Assembly (NCBI GenBank): GCA_028023455.1
Contig: JAQFVV010012513.1
Coordinates: forward strand, 631,001 to 695,000
Origin: Epiperipatus broadwayi
Lineage: Eukaryota > Onychophora > Udeonychophora > Euonychophora > Peripatidae
Direction: 5' to 3'
DNA length: 64,000 nt
Shown here: positions 48,728 through 59,594 of the stretch, in pieces
Numbering within the stretch: position 1 is the stretch's first letter
How the letters are laid out: each line of letters opens with the position of its first letter
Position numbers and translations under genes: made by a program
Notes under the pieces: model-generated
What the model was told of the DNA's origin: nothing
The model's input: the letters and a program-made list of their open reading frames with translations, nothing else
Database searches by the model: none

Positions 48728-48985
48728 TGAAAAAATTAAAAGTCTGAAGTGGAGTTGGGCTGGAAATATTGCTAGAAAAGATGATAATAGATAGACAATT
48801 GAAATCCTAAACTGGATTCCAAGAGATTGCAAAAGATCCAGAAAGAGACCACATATGAGATGGATGAATGAAATAAGAATGGGTACAGGCATGAGGTAGA
48901 GAAGAGAAGCTAAAGATTGGATATGGATTAAACTTGGAGAGACCACCATCCTGCAGTGGATTTATAATCGTTGATGATGATGATA
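48728..48985 (+). mobile_element. RTE copy E, 3' end only
   Basis: Corresponds to copy B from about 26935 to the 3' end. The conceptual + strand product includes LKWSWAGNIARKDDNR and RPHMRWMNEIRM, with a stop where W is expected. It ends in (GATGAT)-type repeats at 48973-48985, like copies A and D. The short open frames on the opposite strand here are antisense shadows. Confidence 0.8.
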
Positions 48986-49599
48986 TATTATATACATTTA
49001 TGTCTATTTTTAGCACGCACTTATTTGCAGCAATAATGTTCAATAAATATCTAGATGACTTTGCATCATCACTCTTTATTAGATGAAGTTACTTCACTGA
49101 AATTAAAAATAATTGAACTGTTTATTATTCAAAAGTCATGTGATGTTTAAGCATTGGATATAAGTAAGCTGAGATGTGTGATTCATGGGTTTTTAGCTAA
49201 TGTGAACAATGCTTTATACTTGCATTAACATATTCAAAATACTATTTATATAAATGATTGGTTGGCTTTTTGATACCTATCCCTTTCACATTTTTACATT
49301 TTCTATTGTTACACCTGGTGGAAGTTTTTGGAAATGCTCCACCTTTCATTTTTGTATAAAATATTTATTGTAGACTAACTTAGTAAATGGACTTTGCTTT
49401 TTTAAAAAAAAAATAATTTAATAAGTATATAATATTCTAAAAAAAACAGTTGAAATGTTATAAATATTTAATAACTTAGTTGTAAATAAGGACAATGAAT
49501 GTAAACAAAACCAATGATGTTACTATAAATGCTGTTTCATAATATGAACATTTTTAAAAGGTGTTTTTAATGCAAATGGATTGATAAATCTATCAAATT

Positions 49600-50080
49600 C
49601 TGTTTTAAAATCTGATATTTGCTGCATAATTATTAAAATATTTAAAAAACTTCTAAGAGCATGGCAATTTTGATGAGTGATGTTACGCAGTGAGTTTCAC
49701 ATGAAGTGTGGTCAAATCTATGTTGTGATTTTCATTATTATTCCTAAGTGTAAGCTTGTGGTTAAGACCTATAGAGGTCCCTACCTTCGCATTTTCATGT
49801 GCACACTCTTGAGGTTTTATGGCTTAGTAAATATAACTTCTATTTGTAAATAAAATATAAATGAATAAAATTAAATTGCAAATATGTCTTCTTTAAGTTT
49901 CTAGTATAAAAATAAGCAGAAATATTTAATACACAAGTGACAAATCATATTTTTTTTATTCTAAAAACTTTGAGTAAAAATGAAGAACAAGGAAGAAACA
50001 CTCTCAAATGAAATCTTTTCTTTAACAGTAGAGTATACTGACCTCTTCTGATTTCTTTGCAAGTAAAGAATCAATAGAAA
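49600..50080 (+). repeat. Interspersed repeat R1 copy 3
   Basis: AGAGCATGGCAATTTTGAT, GCTTGTGGTTAAGACCTATA, CTTAGTAAATATAAC and ACTGACCTCTTCTGA follow R1 order. Its AGAGGTCCCTACCTTCG block is identical to the arm of the palindrome at 53012. Confidence 0.5.
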
Positions 50081-50709
50081 CAGTTCAGCCAAATCCTATG
50101 ATATAAAAAAATTCCTATGCTAATATAAGTTATAATAATGGTAAAATAGCAATATAAAGTAATGGATCTACTGCACTTTTTGGGAGATAAATACCCAATG
50201 GTCATCAATGAAGATGAGAGGTGTTCAGTTAAAAAAACATTCTTAAATTTTAAACATATATTGTTGTCAATAAAAAAGGATGTCAATGGTTTATCATCAT
50301 TTAATACTTTTTCTACAATCACATTTTTAAATGCATTAATTTTTTTATTTGTTTCTTGATATTTTCTAGCAGTTTCAACTGATCTGCAGTTTTCATCAGA
50401 ACTATAATATTCAAATATATATGATGTCATAATTAGTATTTTTAATACATATGCATAACACATTATACATAAGAATACATTTACATTAGAATTTTACACA
50501 TTATAGTTACTTTTAACAATCATACAAACACACTCATATATATCGTTTTTTTTCTCTGTTGCAGACTTTTAATATTATTTATAATAATGAGAGAGGTTTA
50601 ATCTATAACTTGACCTTGACAATGATGGATATTATTTCATCAAACCATCAGGAATTTATAAAATAATACACAATTTGACTCAAAAGATACTTAATTTATT
50701 TATAATAGA

Positions 50710-50845
50710 TAGGGTATATGAGAACAGACTTTCACATGACCCACCACTCTCCACTCTATCTAATAACACTGATTTAAGTGTATCAGTGTTATTAGATAGA
50801 GTGGAGAGTGGTGGGTCATGTGAAAGTCTGTGCTCATATACCCTA
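50710..50845. repeat. FB-A minimal hairpin (63-bp arms, 10-base loop)
   Basis: 50710-50772 and 50783-50845 are reverse complements with a single evident mismatch. The sequence equals the outer 63 bases of the FB-A arm at 29569, folded directly back on itself. The rest of the element is missing, so this is an internally deleted, near-perfect palindrome. On the right flank GCCTGTGTTTCAGTTAT matches the left flank of FB-A in inverted form. Confidence 0.85.
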
Positions 50846-50921
50846 TATATTACATATATATATAGATAAAAAAAGCCTGTGTTTCAGTTATTAATTTATT
50901 TATGTAAAGAATTTCATCTGT

Positions 50922-51020
50922 TTTGTTAAAAGGAGGTTGCCATGACAACAGTTTGAGATTATTGATTGTTATCTATATTGGAATTGTATAAGTGTTAACT
51001 GATTTTAATGTTGATATATA
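50922..51020 (+). repeat. FB-E unit
   Basis: AAAAGGAGGTTGCCATGACA to ACTGATTTTAATG, then (AT)n. Confidence 0.65.
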
Positions 51021-51462
51021 TATATTGTAACAAGCACAGACAATGTTACATTGTTTTTTAATTATTAAACTAGTTCGCATTTAAAAATTTTCTTTAAGAA
51101 TTAAAAATTGAAATTAAATATCATCTTAAACTCATATATATAAATCGCACAGATAAAAAAAAAAATATTAAAATAAAACTTTATTAAAAATAGAAAGGTA
51201 TTTTAAAAACAAAAACCTAAAAAGATTTAGAGATAAAAATATATCTTTAATCTTGGAAAACACATTAATTAATAAGAAATGGAAATGATTGTTTTAATTA
51301 GTTAAATGTAAACCAGCCTTGGGCATTTAAATTTAAAAACATCAGTCAGATAGTAAAACAATAGAAACTTTTAGCAAATAAAAAGAAATCCCTATGGAAT
51401 CAGACCTCAGCGAAAGGACCATCGCATCGATGACGTAATGTAAATTCAATCCTTCAAATTAA

Positions 51463-51470
51463 TATAAAAG
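51463..51470 (+). promoter_or_regulatory. Candidate TATA box with upstream CRE-like site
   Basis: TATAAAAG is a consensus TATA box. A TGACGTAA element (CREB/ATF or PAR-bZIP type half-consensus) lies 32 bases upstream at 51431-51438. The surrounding 51400-51760 stretch is less AT-rich and free of recognised repeats. Initiation would be expected near 51493-51500. The spacing suits an RNA polymerase II core promoter for the leader and small frame that follow, but no transcript evidence is available. Confidence 0.45.
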
Positions 51471-51535
51471 GACAAATTTGAAAATTATTAGTTATTTATG
51501 ATGTGACAGATATGTGTTAGTGTGGAAGTGAAGGA

Positions 51536-51570
51536 GAAGGGATTGAAAAGACGCACTCTTCAATCCCTTC
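51536..51570 (+). promoter_or_regulatory. Perfect 12-bp hairpin in the predicted 5' leader
   Basis: The bases at 51536-51547 are exactly complementary to 51559-51570, leaving an 11-base loop. The stem is mixed-sequence rather than (AT)n. It sits between the predicted transcription start and the ATG at 51671. It lacks the bulged C and CAGUGN loop of an iron-responsive element and is too short for a microRNA precursor. A role in translation or transcript stability is only a guess. Confidence 0.4.
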
Positions 51571-51670
51571 AGTTTTGCCAAAGAAAGAAAGAGAAATGAA
51601 CTATCGTTTTCTACATTGAGGACCAACTAAACTAAAAAACCTCCAAATGAATAAATAAAACAACAGCTAA

Positions 51671-51757
51671 ATGGATACCAATCTTGTTAGGACAGCATGG
51701 GAATTCACATTCAAATGGCAAGGAACATATAAAGATGAACAGTTTAAAAAACCGTAA
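51671..51757 (+). CDS. Possible first coding exon or 28-codon small ORF, function unknown
   Basis: The frame begins ATGG at 51671, about 170 bases after the predicted start of transcription. It runs 28 codons, beginning MDTNLVRTAW and including FKWQGTYKDEQF. It ends CCG TAA, and that same sequence contains a donor-like CC/GTAAGA at 51754. It is therefore either a first exon of 83 coding bases (phase 2) or a complete 28-residue small protein. Three short upstream frames precede it in the leader. The -3 base is T, so the start context is only moderate. No family was recognised. A strong acceptor at 52218 (after a pyrimidine-rich run) would bring an immediate stop in this phase, which favours the small-ORF reading or a different acceptor. 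Chance cannot be excluded. Confidence 0.35.
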   Translation: MDTNLVRTAWEFTFKWQGTYKDEQFKKP

Positions 51758-51959
51758 GAACTTTATAATTTATGAACATTAAATTAAAAACTTTCCATAT
51801 ATAAAAAATACAAATAGAATCCTATCTGACCAATGTAAACTAATATTAATAATGTTATTTGATATTTTTTTTTATTTAAAATCATTTCCATTTATTTATT
51901 TTTTGTTCTTTAAGTTTTATTATGATTTCTGTTTTCTGTTAAGTTAAATTATATAAATG

Positions 51960-52440
51960 TTAAACTTAAGTCGGGCGTGAATGGCTGTATAGATTTGTAA
52001 AGTTATATTAGGGGAGGGTAATCTTAGGTTATTTGTTTCGTGGTTAAATTGGGTCAATGGATTGAATATATTGATGTAATTTAGTAGATGTAGTACAGAT
52101 TCACTAGGGGCAGAATCGCTTCATATGCCGCAACACCCATTTGCCTATGGAAGAAATTATAAGTCGGATACTGCAGTTCCTTTCTATGGAGTTTTTTGTT
52201 TTATTGCTCTTCTTCGCAGATAGATGTAATATTCCTATCTGATGAGAGGCAATTTCTTCTCTTAACTTTTTGTGCTGCCGTATTTTATTACATTGAATAC
52301 ATCGATATATCAGATAAATTAATGCCAGTTTGACTACGAATTTTAGCCTAAGGTTAAATAGGGATAGAATGTTTATTCTCAAATGCAAATCTATGTAGTC
52401 TATTTATACTCGACACTAAATAAAAATGCATTAAATTTAA
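51960..52440. other. Low-repeat stretch with a strong acceptor-like site
   Basis: About 480 bases without recognised repeats and with a higher CpG count than the surroundings. On the + strand it holds a splice-acceptor-like run ending TTCTTCGCAG at 52218. On the - strand there is a lysine-rich 94-codon open frame (52388 to 52104) with a hydrophobic start and no recognised domain. In DNA this AT-rich a frame of that length is plausible by chance. It may be intronic or regulatory sequence next to the candidate promoter at 51463. Confidence 0.25.
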
Positions 52441-52898
52441 GTTGTTTATAGACGTTTGCATGGGTTCGTTATTGGTTAATTATGTTTTGGATTTCATATT
52501 TGATCAAAATATATAGACATTCGATAAATAATGATACCTCATGGTGAGTATCTAAAATGTATTTATTCGGATGTCTTTTAAGTTATTGGTGACAATGCAA
52601 GTATCTTATGGTGAATACTATTGGGTTACTTATAAATTTCCCTCTGCAATTGTCAGTATCAATGATTTTATATTTTGATCGTTTATGTTTATTTTGAAGT
52701 GTTTTTAACTGTTGAAATCTATGTAACCGATCTATACACAACATATTAAAACAAGCATTTATAATCCCATCTGTGCGAACTTAATTAAAATGTAAACTTA
52801 TAATATAATAGAAATTAAAATGTAAATTAAAATTCAAAGTAAAGTTAAAAATAATGTTAGATGTTAAAATGTAAACTGATACTAAAACAATTTTCAAT

Positions 52899-52900
<2 letters not shown>

Positions 52901-52975
<75 letters not shown>
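52901..52975. repeat. (AT)n run, about 75 bp
   Basis: Uninterrupted AT dinucleotides just upstream of the 53012 palindrome. Similar runs: 44697-44771, 27190-27224, 27256-27281, 40928-40957, 3166-3212, 719-775, 14345-14376 and 14472-14491. Confidence 0.97.
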
Positions 52976-52979
<4 letters not shown>

Positions 52980-53011
52980 TTTATTAAATGCCCATTATTA
53001 TATTAAGTAAT

Positions 53012-53144
53012 AATTTAGTAAGGCTGTAACCTTAGAAATAAGCGTCTGAAAAATACGAAGGTAGGGACCTCTATAAGACCTATAGAGGTCCCTACCTTCG
53101 TATTTTTCAGACGCTTATTTCTAAGGTTACAGCCTTAGTAAATT
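53012..53144. repeat. Near-perfect 64-bp-arm palindrome (cruciform candidate)
   Basis: 53012-53075 and 53081-53144 are reverse complements with one mismatch and a 5-base spacer. The arm carries CTATAGAGGTCCCTACCTTCG, which also occurs singly inside the interspersed repeats at 16246 and 49776. It lies just after a 75-bp (AT)n run. Confidence 0.9.
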
Positions 53145-53556
53145 ATATATATATATATATGTGCATAAATAAATGTTTGTGTGTTAATTACTGGCAGTGG
53201 CTTATTTTATTCTTTTTTTATATATACTCTTGTATTATATTATTAAATCTCTGCTATTCCACTGAGCTATTGACATGGGCTAACGACCGGATGCAAAATA
53301 TAAAAAAAAAAAATAATTTTTTTTTGACTTACATATCTGCCTACTCTATAAATTTTTCTAGGTTCAAATGCCTAGATGGCTCCCTGTAGTGCAGATACCT
53401 TTAGTCTACCTTCTCTGGATTGTTACAATATATAATATAAATCACTTTTATAAATTTAACCTCTGAATAAAAAAATTTAACCTCTTTATATAAAAGATTT
53501 AAATAACAATAAAAAGTTGTTAAAATTAATAAAAGTAGTCTATAATATATATATAT

Positions 53557-53652
53557 AACTATTAGAAACTAGTCAACAGTTAGACAATCCCAATATAGAT
53601 AACAATCAAGAATTTCAAACTGTTGTCAAAGCAACCTTCTTTTAACAATATA
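53557..53652 (-). repeat. FB-E unit, inverted
   Basis: Reverse complement of the unit: CTAGTCAACAGTTAGACAAT to TGTCAAAGCAACCTTC, ending TTTAACAATATAT. Confidence 0.7.
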
Positions 53653-53659
53653 TATGTAT

Positions 53660-56600
53660 GAGATTCATTAAAAAATAGTGCAATCTATAAAAGCCTAATG
53701 TATAAATGTATATTGTATTTTTACATATAATGTCTTACATTAATTTAAATATATGAATATATTGTATGGACACCCTACATGTGTTAAAATTATCTACCTC
53801 TTAAGGGTACCATTAGGCTACTTAATGAGCCTAGAAAATTTATTTGGGCTGACCAAATATTCACTAATGATAATGTTCATTGTAACATAAAATATATTAT
53901 CTGCCCCTGACAATAGTTCACTTAGGGATTGAGATTCCTAACTATTAAACAATTGATTGGCAGCCCCAGAAAACAGACGTCAGCCAAATTTAAAATTAAT
54001 AGTAAAGGTAATGTTTATTTTAATTAAAGAAAAATAAAGACATCTTAAAATTAATTAATATTGCCTTTATAGATATCTTAAGAGAGTGTGGTATTATTGA
54101 CAGATTTGACAGTTAAAAGACCCCCACTTGAATTACCACAATAAGATTTAAATAATCTTTTAACAGTGGTTTTATAAAATAGGATGTATAATCTATGGGC
54201 AAATAATTTTTAATTACAAAAAATTATTCATTTTATCTCATTGGATGCTTATGCATATTTGCACTGACAATAAAGACTTGTGTGTGCAACAATATCTAAG
54301 CTATTTAATAATTATAGATAAAATAAGAAGGACTATTCCATATAAAAGAGGCATAATAAGCTCTTTTGATGTTTGCCATGGAAAAACAAGTGAGTCGCCA
54401 ATTCAACAATTAGTAGCCCCAGTTTAAAAGATTTTAAGCTAGACCAAAACATTGCAGGCAGAGGCTTCAAAGAATTTGCTATTATCTGGCACTAATATAA
54501 AACACAGCAGGCAAGCTGGCTTATACAGAAGCCATGCCTCACTGGACTAAATAGACTGAGATGAAGGACTGGGTAGATACTTAAGCTAAGCCCTGTGAAG
54601 CAAAAGAAAAACCATATAAAATAACAATGGTCTATAAAAAGATTTGTTTTAGGTGCACACACCCAAAGTGAATTATGCATATTATATTCAAGCATTAAGA
54701 AAAATATTATAGCAAATCCAAAATCAAATCACACATATATAAAATAAATTGATTAACACATTTAAAAGAAAAAGTTAATTTTAAACATTACAAATGTTCT
54801 TTAAAAGATTTTACTGGCTGATTAACTTCAGTTTTCTTTAAAAAACACTTAGGTTTTCAATATTCAAGAGGGTAAAGAAGAGGAATTAAAATATTCTACA
54901 ATAATAATACTTATTCTAAAATTAAGATCTCATTTAAAACTCAAAATCCTCAATGAAAGAAGAAAAATTTATTCTATAGTAACATTTTTTAGACATAATA
55001 TATTCTAAATTAAGTCATACTCTAAAAGAAATAAGACATTTATACCCAACTTATACATATGATATGAACTAATAGATGCATAAAATAAAAGAAAAATATG
55101 TTAAAATCTAGTATTACAGTTGACAAAAAGGTAATGTGTGTGTATATATGAGGAAAGCACTTATAATAACATCTAGTTTATTTAAGGTATATGAAAGTTT
55201 ATATTATTGCTAAGTCCATCAAGTTAGTTGCTTTTTTTTTCTGTGATTTATTGAAGAGATAGCTACCTTTGTCCATTTTATAATTTATTTTTTGGGGCAG
55301 CTAGTTGAGAGTTTTCTTTGTAGGTTAGCTTTAGGAGATCAGACTTTTGAAGAATTTATGATTTTATGACATGTTGAAGGTTTGGCTTAGAGCATGGAAT
55401 TTCTTTTGGTGAAATGTCTACCCAAGCAGATTTTGAAAAGCACTACTATGAATAATCTGCCATATCATTTCACTACTGCAGACCACTTGTTACAAACTGT
55501 CAGTGGATATCCATAATTTTGGTTAAAGAGCTGGCAAGAAATGCAGCTTCTCACACAGAATGAAGAACTCAGTATCAAATATAATCTTGACTAGTAGATT
55601 TGGAAAAAATCTGATGAATTAATTAATGATTGAATCCAATCAATGAACAGACAGATTACCTGACTAAAGCGATAGATTTCGAGGAGCTTTTACACACACT
55701 CAGTCTATTGTTCTCCCATACAAATTTAATAGAATATTCTAGATAAACATTTTAAAATAGTCAGGTTTTTAATCAGTTAAAGCCAGGTTTTTAATCTCTT
55801 AAAATATAACATTTTTATATTATGTATTAATTAATTCCATTACACGTAGTATCTGAACAATGTTTAACTGTTAAATTTTGTTTTTTACAACAAATTAATT
55901 TTTTTTTATTATCAAAAACAAACTTTATTAAACCAAAAAATAAATAAATGAATACATAATATTGTATAAAAAATCAATATGCAAATTAATGTTCTATAAG
56001 TAGAAATTGGTCTTCAAATGTCAATAAGATCCCATGTGCTATTAAATAAATCTTGTGATGATATTCTATTGTCTCATGCTTTTATCATTCTGATTTTTCT
56101 AATTATTATCTTCAAAGGATCTGTACAATTAGAATTAAAGATAATATCACATCGAGTTAGTTAAAATTTTACTTTGAGGTTATGCATTGTTCTACAAAGA
56201 TTTTAAAATAATCTTACATAAATGATAAGAAATTTATTTACAAAGTTTACTTTTTTGAAAAAGAAAATTGATATTATTAATACAAAATTAAAAAAAAATA
56301 TTTTACCTATTTGTGTGTGTGCAAACTCTCGCTTGGTCTAATACATATTGAAATATAGCAAAGCATCTGTTACAATATATATGTATTTAAATGTACTAAT
56401 TATGAGATCATATATATTTGAATATTATAAATATGATGAATTCTGCTGGTCAGTCAAGACTGTTAAAAAAATATTGTCAAGAAATACACAAAAAATGAAT
56501 GCATTGTAAAAAGTGATTAGAAAAAGTGTATTAAATGGTATTACATATATACAATCAATGCATAAAAACTAAGGAATGAAAAGAAATTGTATTGCTTCCA

Positions 56601-56715
56601 ATGCCTTTTCATAATGTATTGTCATCAATGAGATTTCTTCCTCAACTGAACCTAACTCACATACATATCCAAATGTACACATTGCTACATTTTATTTATT
56701 GATGGACATATACAT
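53660..56715. other. Mostly unassigned; two non-simple blocks
   Basis: 53780-54450 and 55190-55700 are less AT-rich and look like decayed elements or unique sequence. Frames of 60-67 codons there show no domain. Neither block has visible arms or RT motifs. Confidence 0.35.
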
Positions 56716-56717
56716 AT

Positions 56718-56802
56718 ATATCATTAAAAGCCAGTTAACATGTAGACAATCCAATATCAACAATTTCAAACTGTTGTCAAGGCAACCTCCTTATAACAAT
56801 AA
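56718..56802 (-). repeat. FB-E unit, inverted
   Basis: Reverse complement of the unit with a short deletion: CCAGTTAACATGTAGACAAT to AAGGCAACCTCCTTATAAC. Confidence 0.7.
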
Positions 56803-58521
56803 AGATGGAATCCCACCTTTATTAATGGTCTAATATACTTATATAAATACTAAAGACTGCAACTTGATCACAGAGATTGCAATTATTGGTACAAATAAGT
56901 TTAAATAAACTTCTTTAAACAGATAAATATAAGCTATTCTGAATGTAGGTTAATAAATAGTCAATTATAACATAACAAGTTGCAGTTATAAGTTTAAAAT
57001 TGCACCCAAAGTATTATTTAAATAATAAGTGTAATAATGCTCAAGGCTAAATGGGGTTGTATATATATAATAAATTTAACGGTTTACAAACTATTATGAA
57101 CAATCCTTAAATTTGCAGAAGTACTTCTGGTTAATTTCTTAAACCTGCCTTAACTGTCATTAAATTAAAAAAACAAAAAAAACAAAGCAGAAACAAACGT
57201 CATCAATTCAAATTCCACAAATCTCATATTTTAATGTTAGCAGCTTGTCAATTTATTAAAACATTTTATTGCTGTTTATAAAAATTGCCTCTTTAATTTT
57301 TCTTTTACTATGGTTTCTCTCTTCATGAAGAATTTTCACATTTTCAAAATCAATTTAAATTTATATTTACATGTTTTTTCATGATCAAAGAAAACTGAAG
57401 GAGACATTAAATCACCATTATTTTTACTTTTTACATGCTTATATAACAATTCATGCTCCCTCAATCTCTTCTCAATACTGCACCTAGATTCACTTATGCT
57501 ATTGACTCCTAATTTCTAGTGTTTGATAACTATTTCTTGCACTCATCCATTTATATGTAATTTATATACATAAATAAGTGTAGAAACAGAAACAATGCAT
57601 AATACTAGCTGAAATCTATATAAAATATTTGAAAGTCTCCATAGCAGCAAACTTTAAAGCATTTCCTTTTCAATGGGTGGCAAAAATTCAGGCTTTTGTT
57701 TATGTAAAGAGGGAGTGTGACTAAAATCTATATGACTATGGGGCGTTTAGAATATTTTTAAAAATGTATATAATAATGCTATCCTTTGTTTTTTTAACTT
57801 CCCTATTTATTTAACTTGGCACATCATCTAAATATTATTTTAATTCAACCTTGTAAATAATTCTTAGTATTTACTTATTTATTTAAACTGCACATCTCTT
57901 TATCTAACCTCATTTTGACTTTGTTATTTGAATTTTTAAGTACACAATCTCTCAGAATCTTTCACTTTAAACTCATATCAGTTGAATTAACAATTTAAAA
58001 AGATGCTTCACATACATATTGTTTTCTCTCCATTGACTTTGCTTTTCAATTTATTGAAATAAATTCTAATCACATATCTATACAAATGCAATAGCAACGA
58101 TACGTAATTTTTATACTTGTATCAGTTTCTGGTTAATAGAAATCATGTTTACGTTGATCATATATATAGTAAATAATTACACTGCTGAAAATATGTAGAA
58201 GTCAAATGATGATTTTCAAATACTAATAATATATATTTGATTGGTTAGAGAACAGTTCAATTATTTATTAATAATATTTACAAATCGTCATTTGACTTTT
58301 ACACACGCACACACACACCTGAATATATATATACTGAAAGATATAGATGTATGTTTTAAATGATGTGATAAAACTCTTGAATTGTAATTATATTTAATAA
58401 GAAATAAATATGGAATCATTAATCTTATTACATTGTTATTTATGTTTTAGTCGAGTGATGAGATTTCACATACGTATTATAATGTCCAACGATAACTTTC
58501 TAACCTTGTGATCTCCTAAAA

Positions 58522-58529
58522 TGACGTCA
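58522..58529 (+). promoter_or_regulatory. Perfect CRE palindrome TGACGTCA
   Basis: A consensus cAMP-response element in a short, less AT-rich block (58500-58570). No TATA box or first exon was seen next to it, so function is uncertain. Confidence 0.3.
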
Positions 58530-58627
58530 GCACAGGATCTTCTGCCAAACTTAATTCATCAGTACTGAAAAATACGAATTTTTTATACAGTACAGGTTTT
58601 TTCATACCTGCACTTCTATACATAATA

Positions 58628-58905
58628 TATAGGGGGTTTGAACTCACACAACTTCTATGCTATCTCATACCACTGATACACTTAATCACACATGTCAAAA
58701 AGATAAATAATCACCAATATATGCATTTTGTGATAAACCAGCACTCGTCAGTTGGTCCAGATTATCATCTCCACACATATATACAATCAAACCTCAGCTT
58801 ATATTAAGATAGCCAATCTTCATACTTTAATAGACAGGGTTCAAACTACTCCATCCCACAACTCTTCAGCCATCCGTTTCATTGAAAATCTGGTGATGGA
58901 ATGCT
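58628..58905. mobile_element. FB-A left half
   Basis: From TATAGGGGGTTTGAACTCA to TGATGGAATGCT this follows the left arm and part of the centre of the copy at 29569-29870. It includes CATCAGTTGG-type (here CGTCAGTTGG) and AAGATAGCCAATCTTCATAC. The right arm is missing. Confidence 0.7.
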
Positions 58906-59472
58906 TATTATGACAATAAACTTTATTTAGTACAAAATAGTGACCTGCAACTTTATTTAGTGGAAATAAACAAACATGTAATTACATTTTGAATCGAATT
59001 GAGTTATTTGCAAAAATCACAAAAAACAAATTTTATTTCATACAAAGTGGCAATTGGAAATAAATGAACACACATTTACTGGAATATTTTTTGTTGTTGC
59101 AAGAAAGGATGTTGCAATACTAAACATTTAACAATATATATTTATTCCAATAAAAAAGCAAAAGATTGTTTCTTGCATTCACTTGGTGGGGGAGGGGGGG
59201 GCAGAATGAAAGCATAGCTATGAGTTATATACAATTCTTTGCATCTGGTAGTTTACAAATTGTCACTTTTGTAGCATTTTAGATTTTTTGTGGGCTAACA
59301 TCCTGCACACACAAACTTTTTATAGATAGTTATTCCAGTATATGATAGTCTTTTGAAAGTAGAGGGTGACTACATTGTTCTCTGTAGCAGGCAGTTTCCA
59401 AATTGTAATCACTTCACTGGATAAAAAACAACATTCAAAAAATTCACTCAGCAGGAATCAAAGCTGATAGTA

Positions 59473-59580
59473 GTCAAGCATTGTTAGCTGAGAGGTCAGT
59501 GCAGCAGACTGTTGTTGCAGTCTTGTAAGCAGACAGTTACAGGTTCACTTCCTGGTCAATGCTAGGACATGGAAAAAAAA
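59473..59580 (+). mobile_element. tRNA-derived SINE with 12-bp near-perfect target duplication
   Basis: A-box TAGCTGAGAGG near 59485, B-box GGTTCACTTCC near 59542, then GCTAGGACATGG and eight A. It is flanked by AAGCTGATAGTA (59461-59472) and AAGCTGACAGTA (59579-59590), 11 of 12 identical. The family matches the SINEs at 8856 and 37507 by box spacing and the GACATG tail. Confidence 0.75.
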
Positions 59581-59594
59581 GCTGACAGTAAATC

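Noticed and set aside
50071-50463. 130-codon - strand frame
   Set aside because: No domain, AT-driven composition and overlap with the end of repeat R1. Could not be supported as a gene, though it is among the longer unexplained frames.
50567-50670. Open stretch after a good CTCTGTTGCAG acceptor
   Set aside because: No donor follows and the peptide resembles nothing expected downstream of the aminopeptidase exons.
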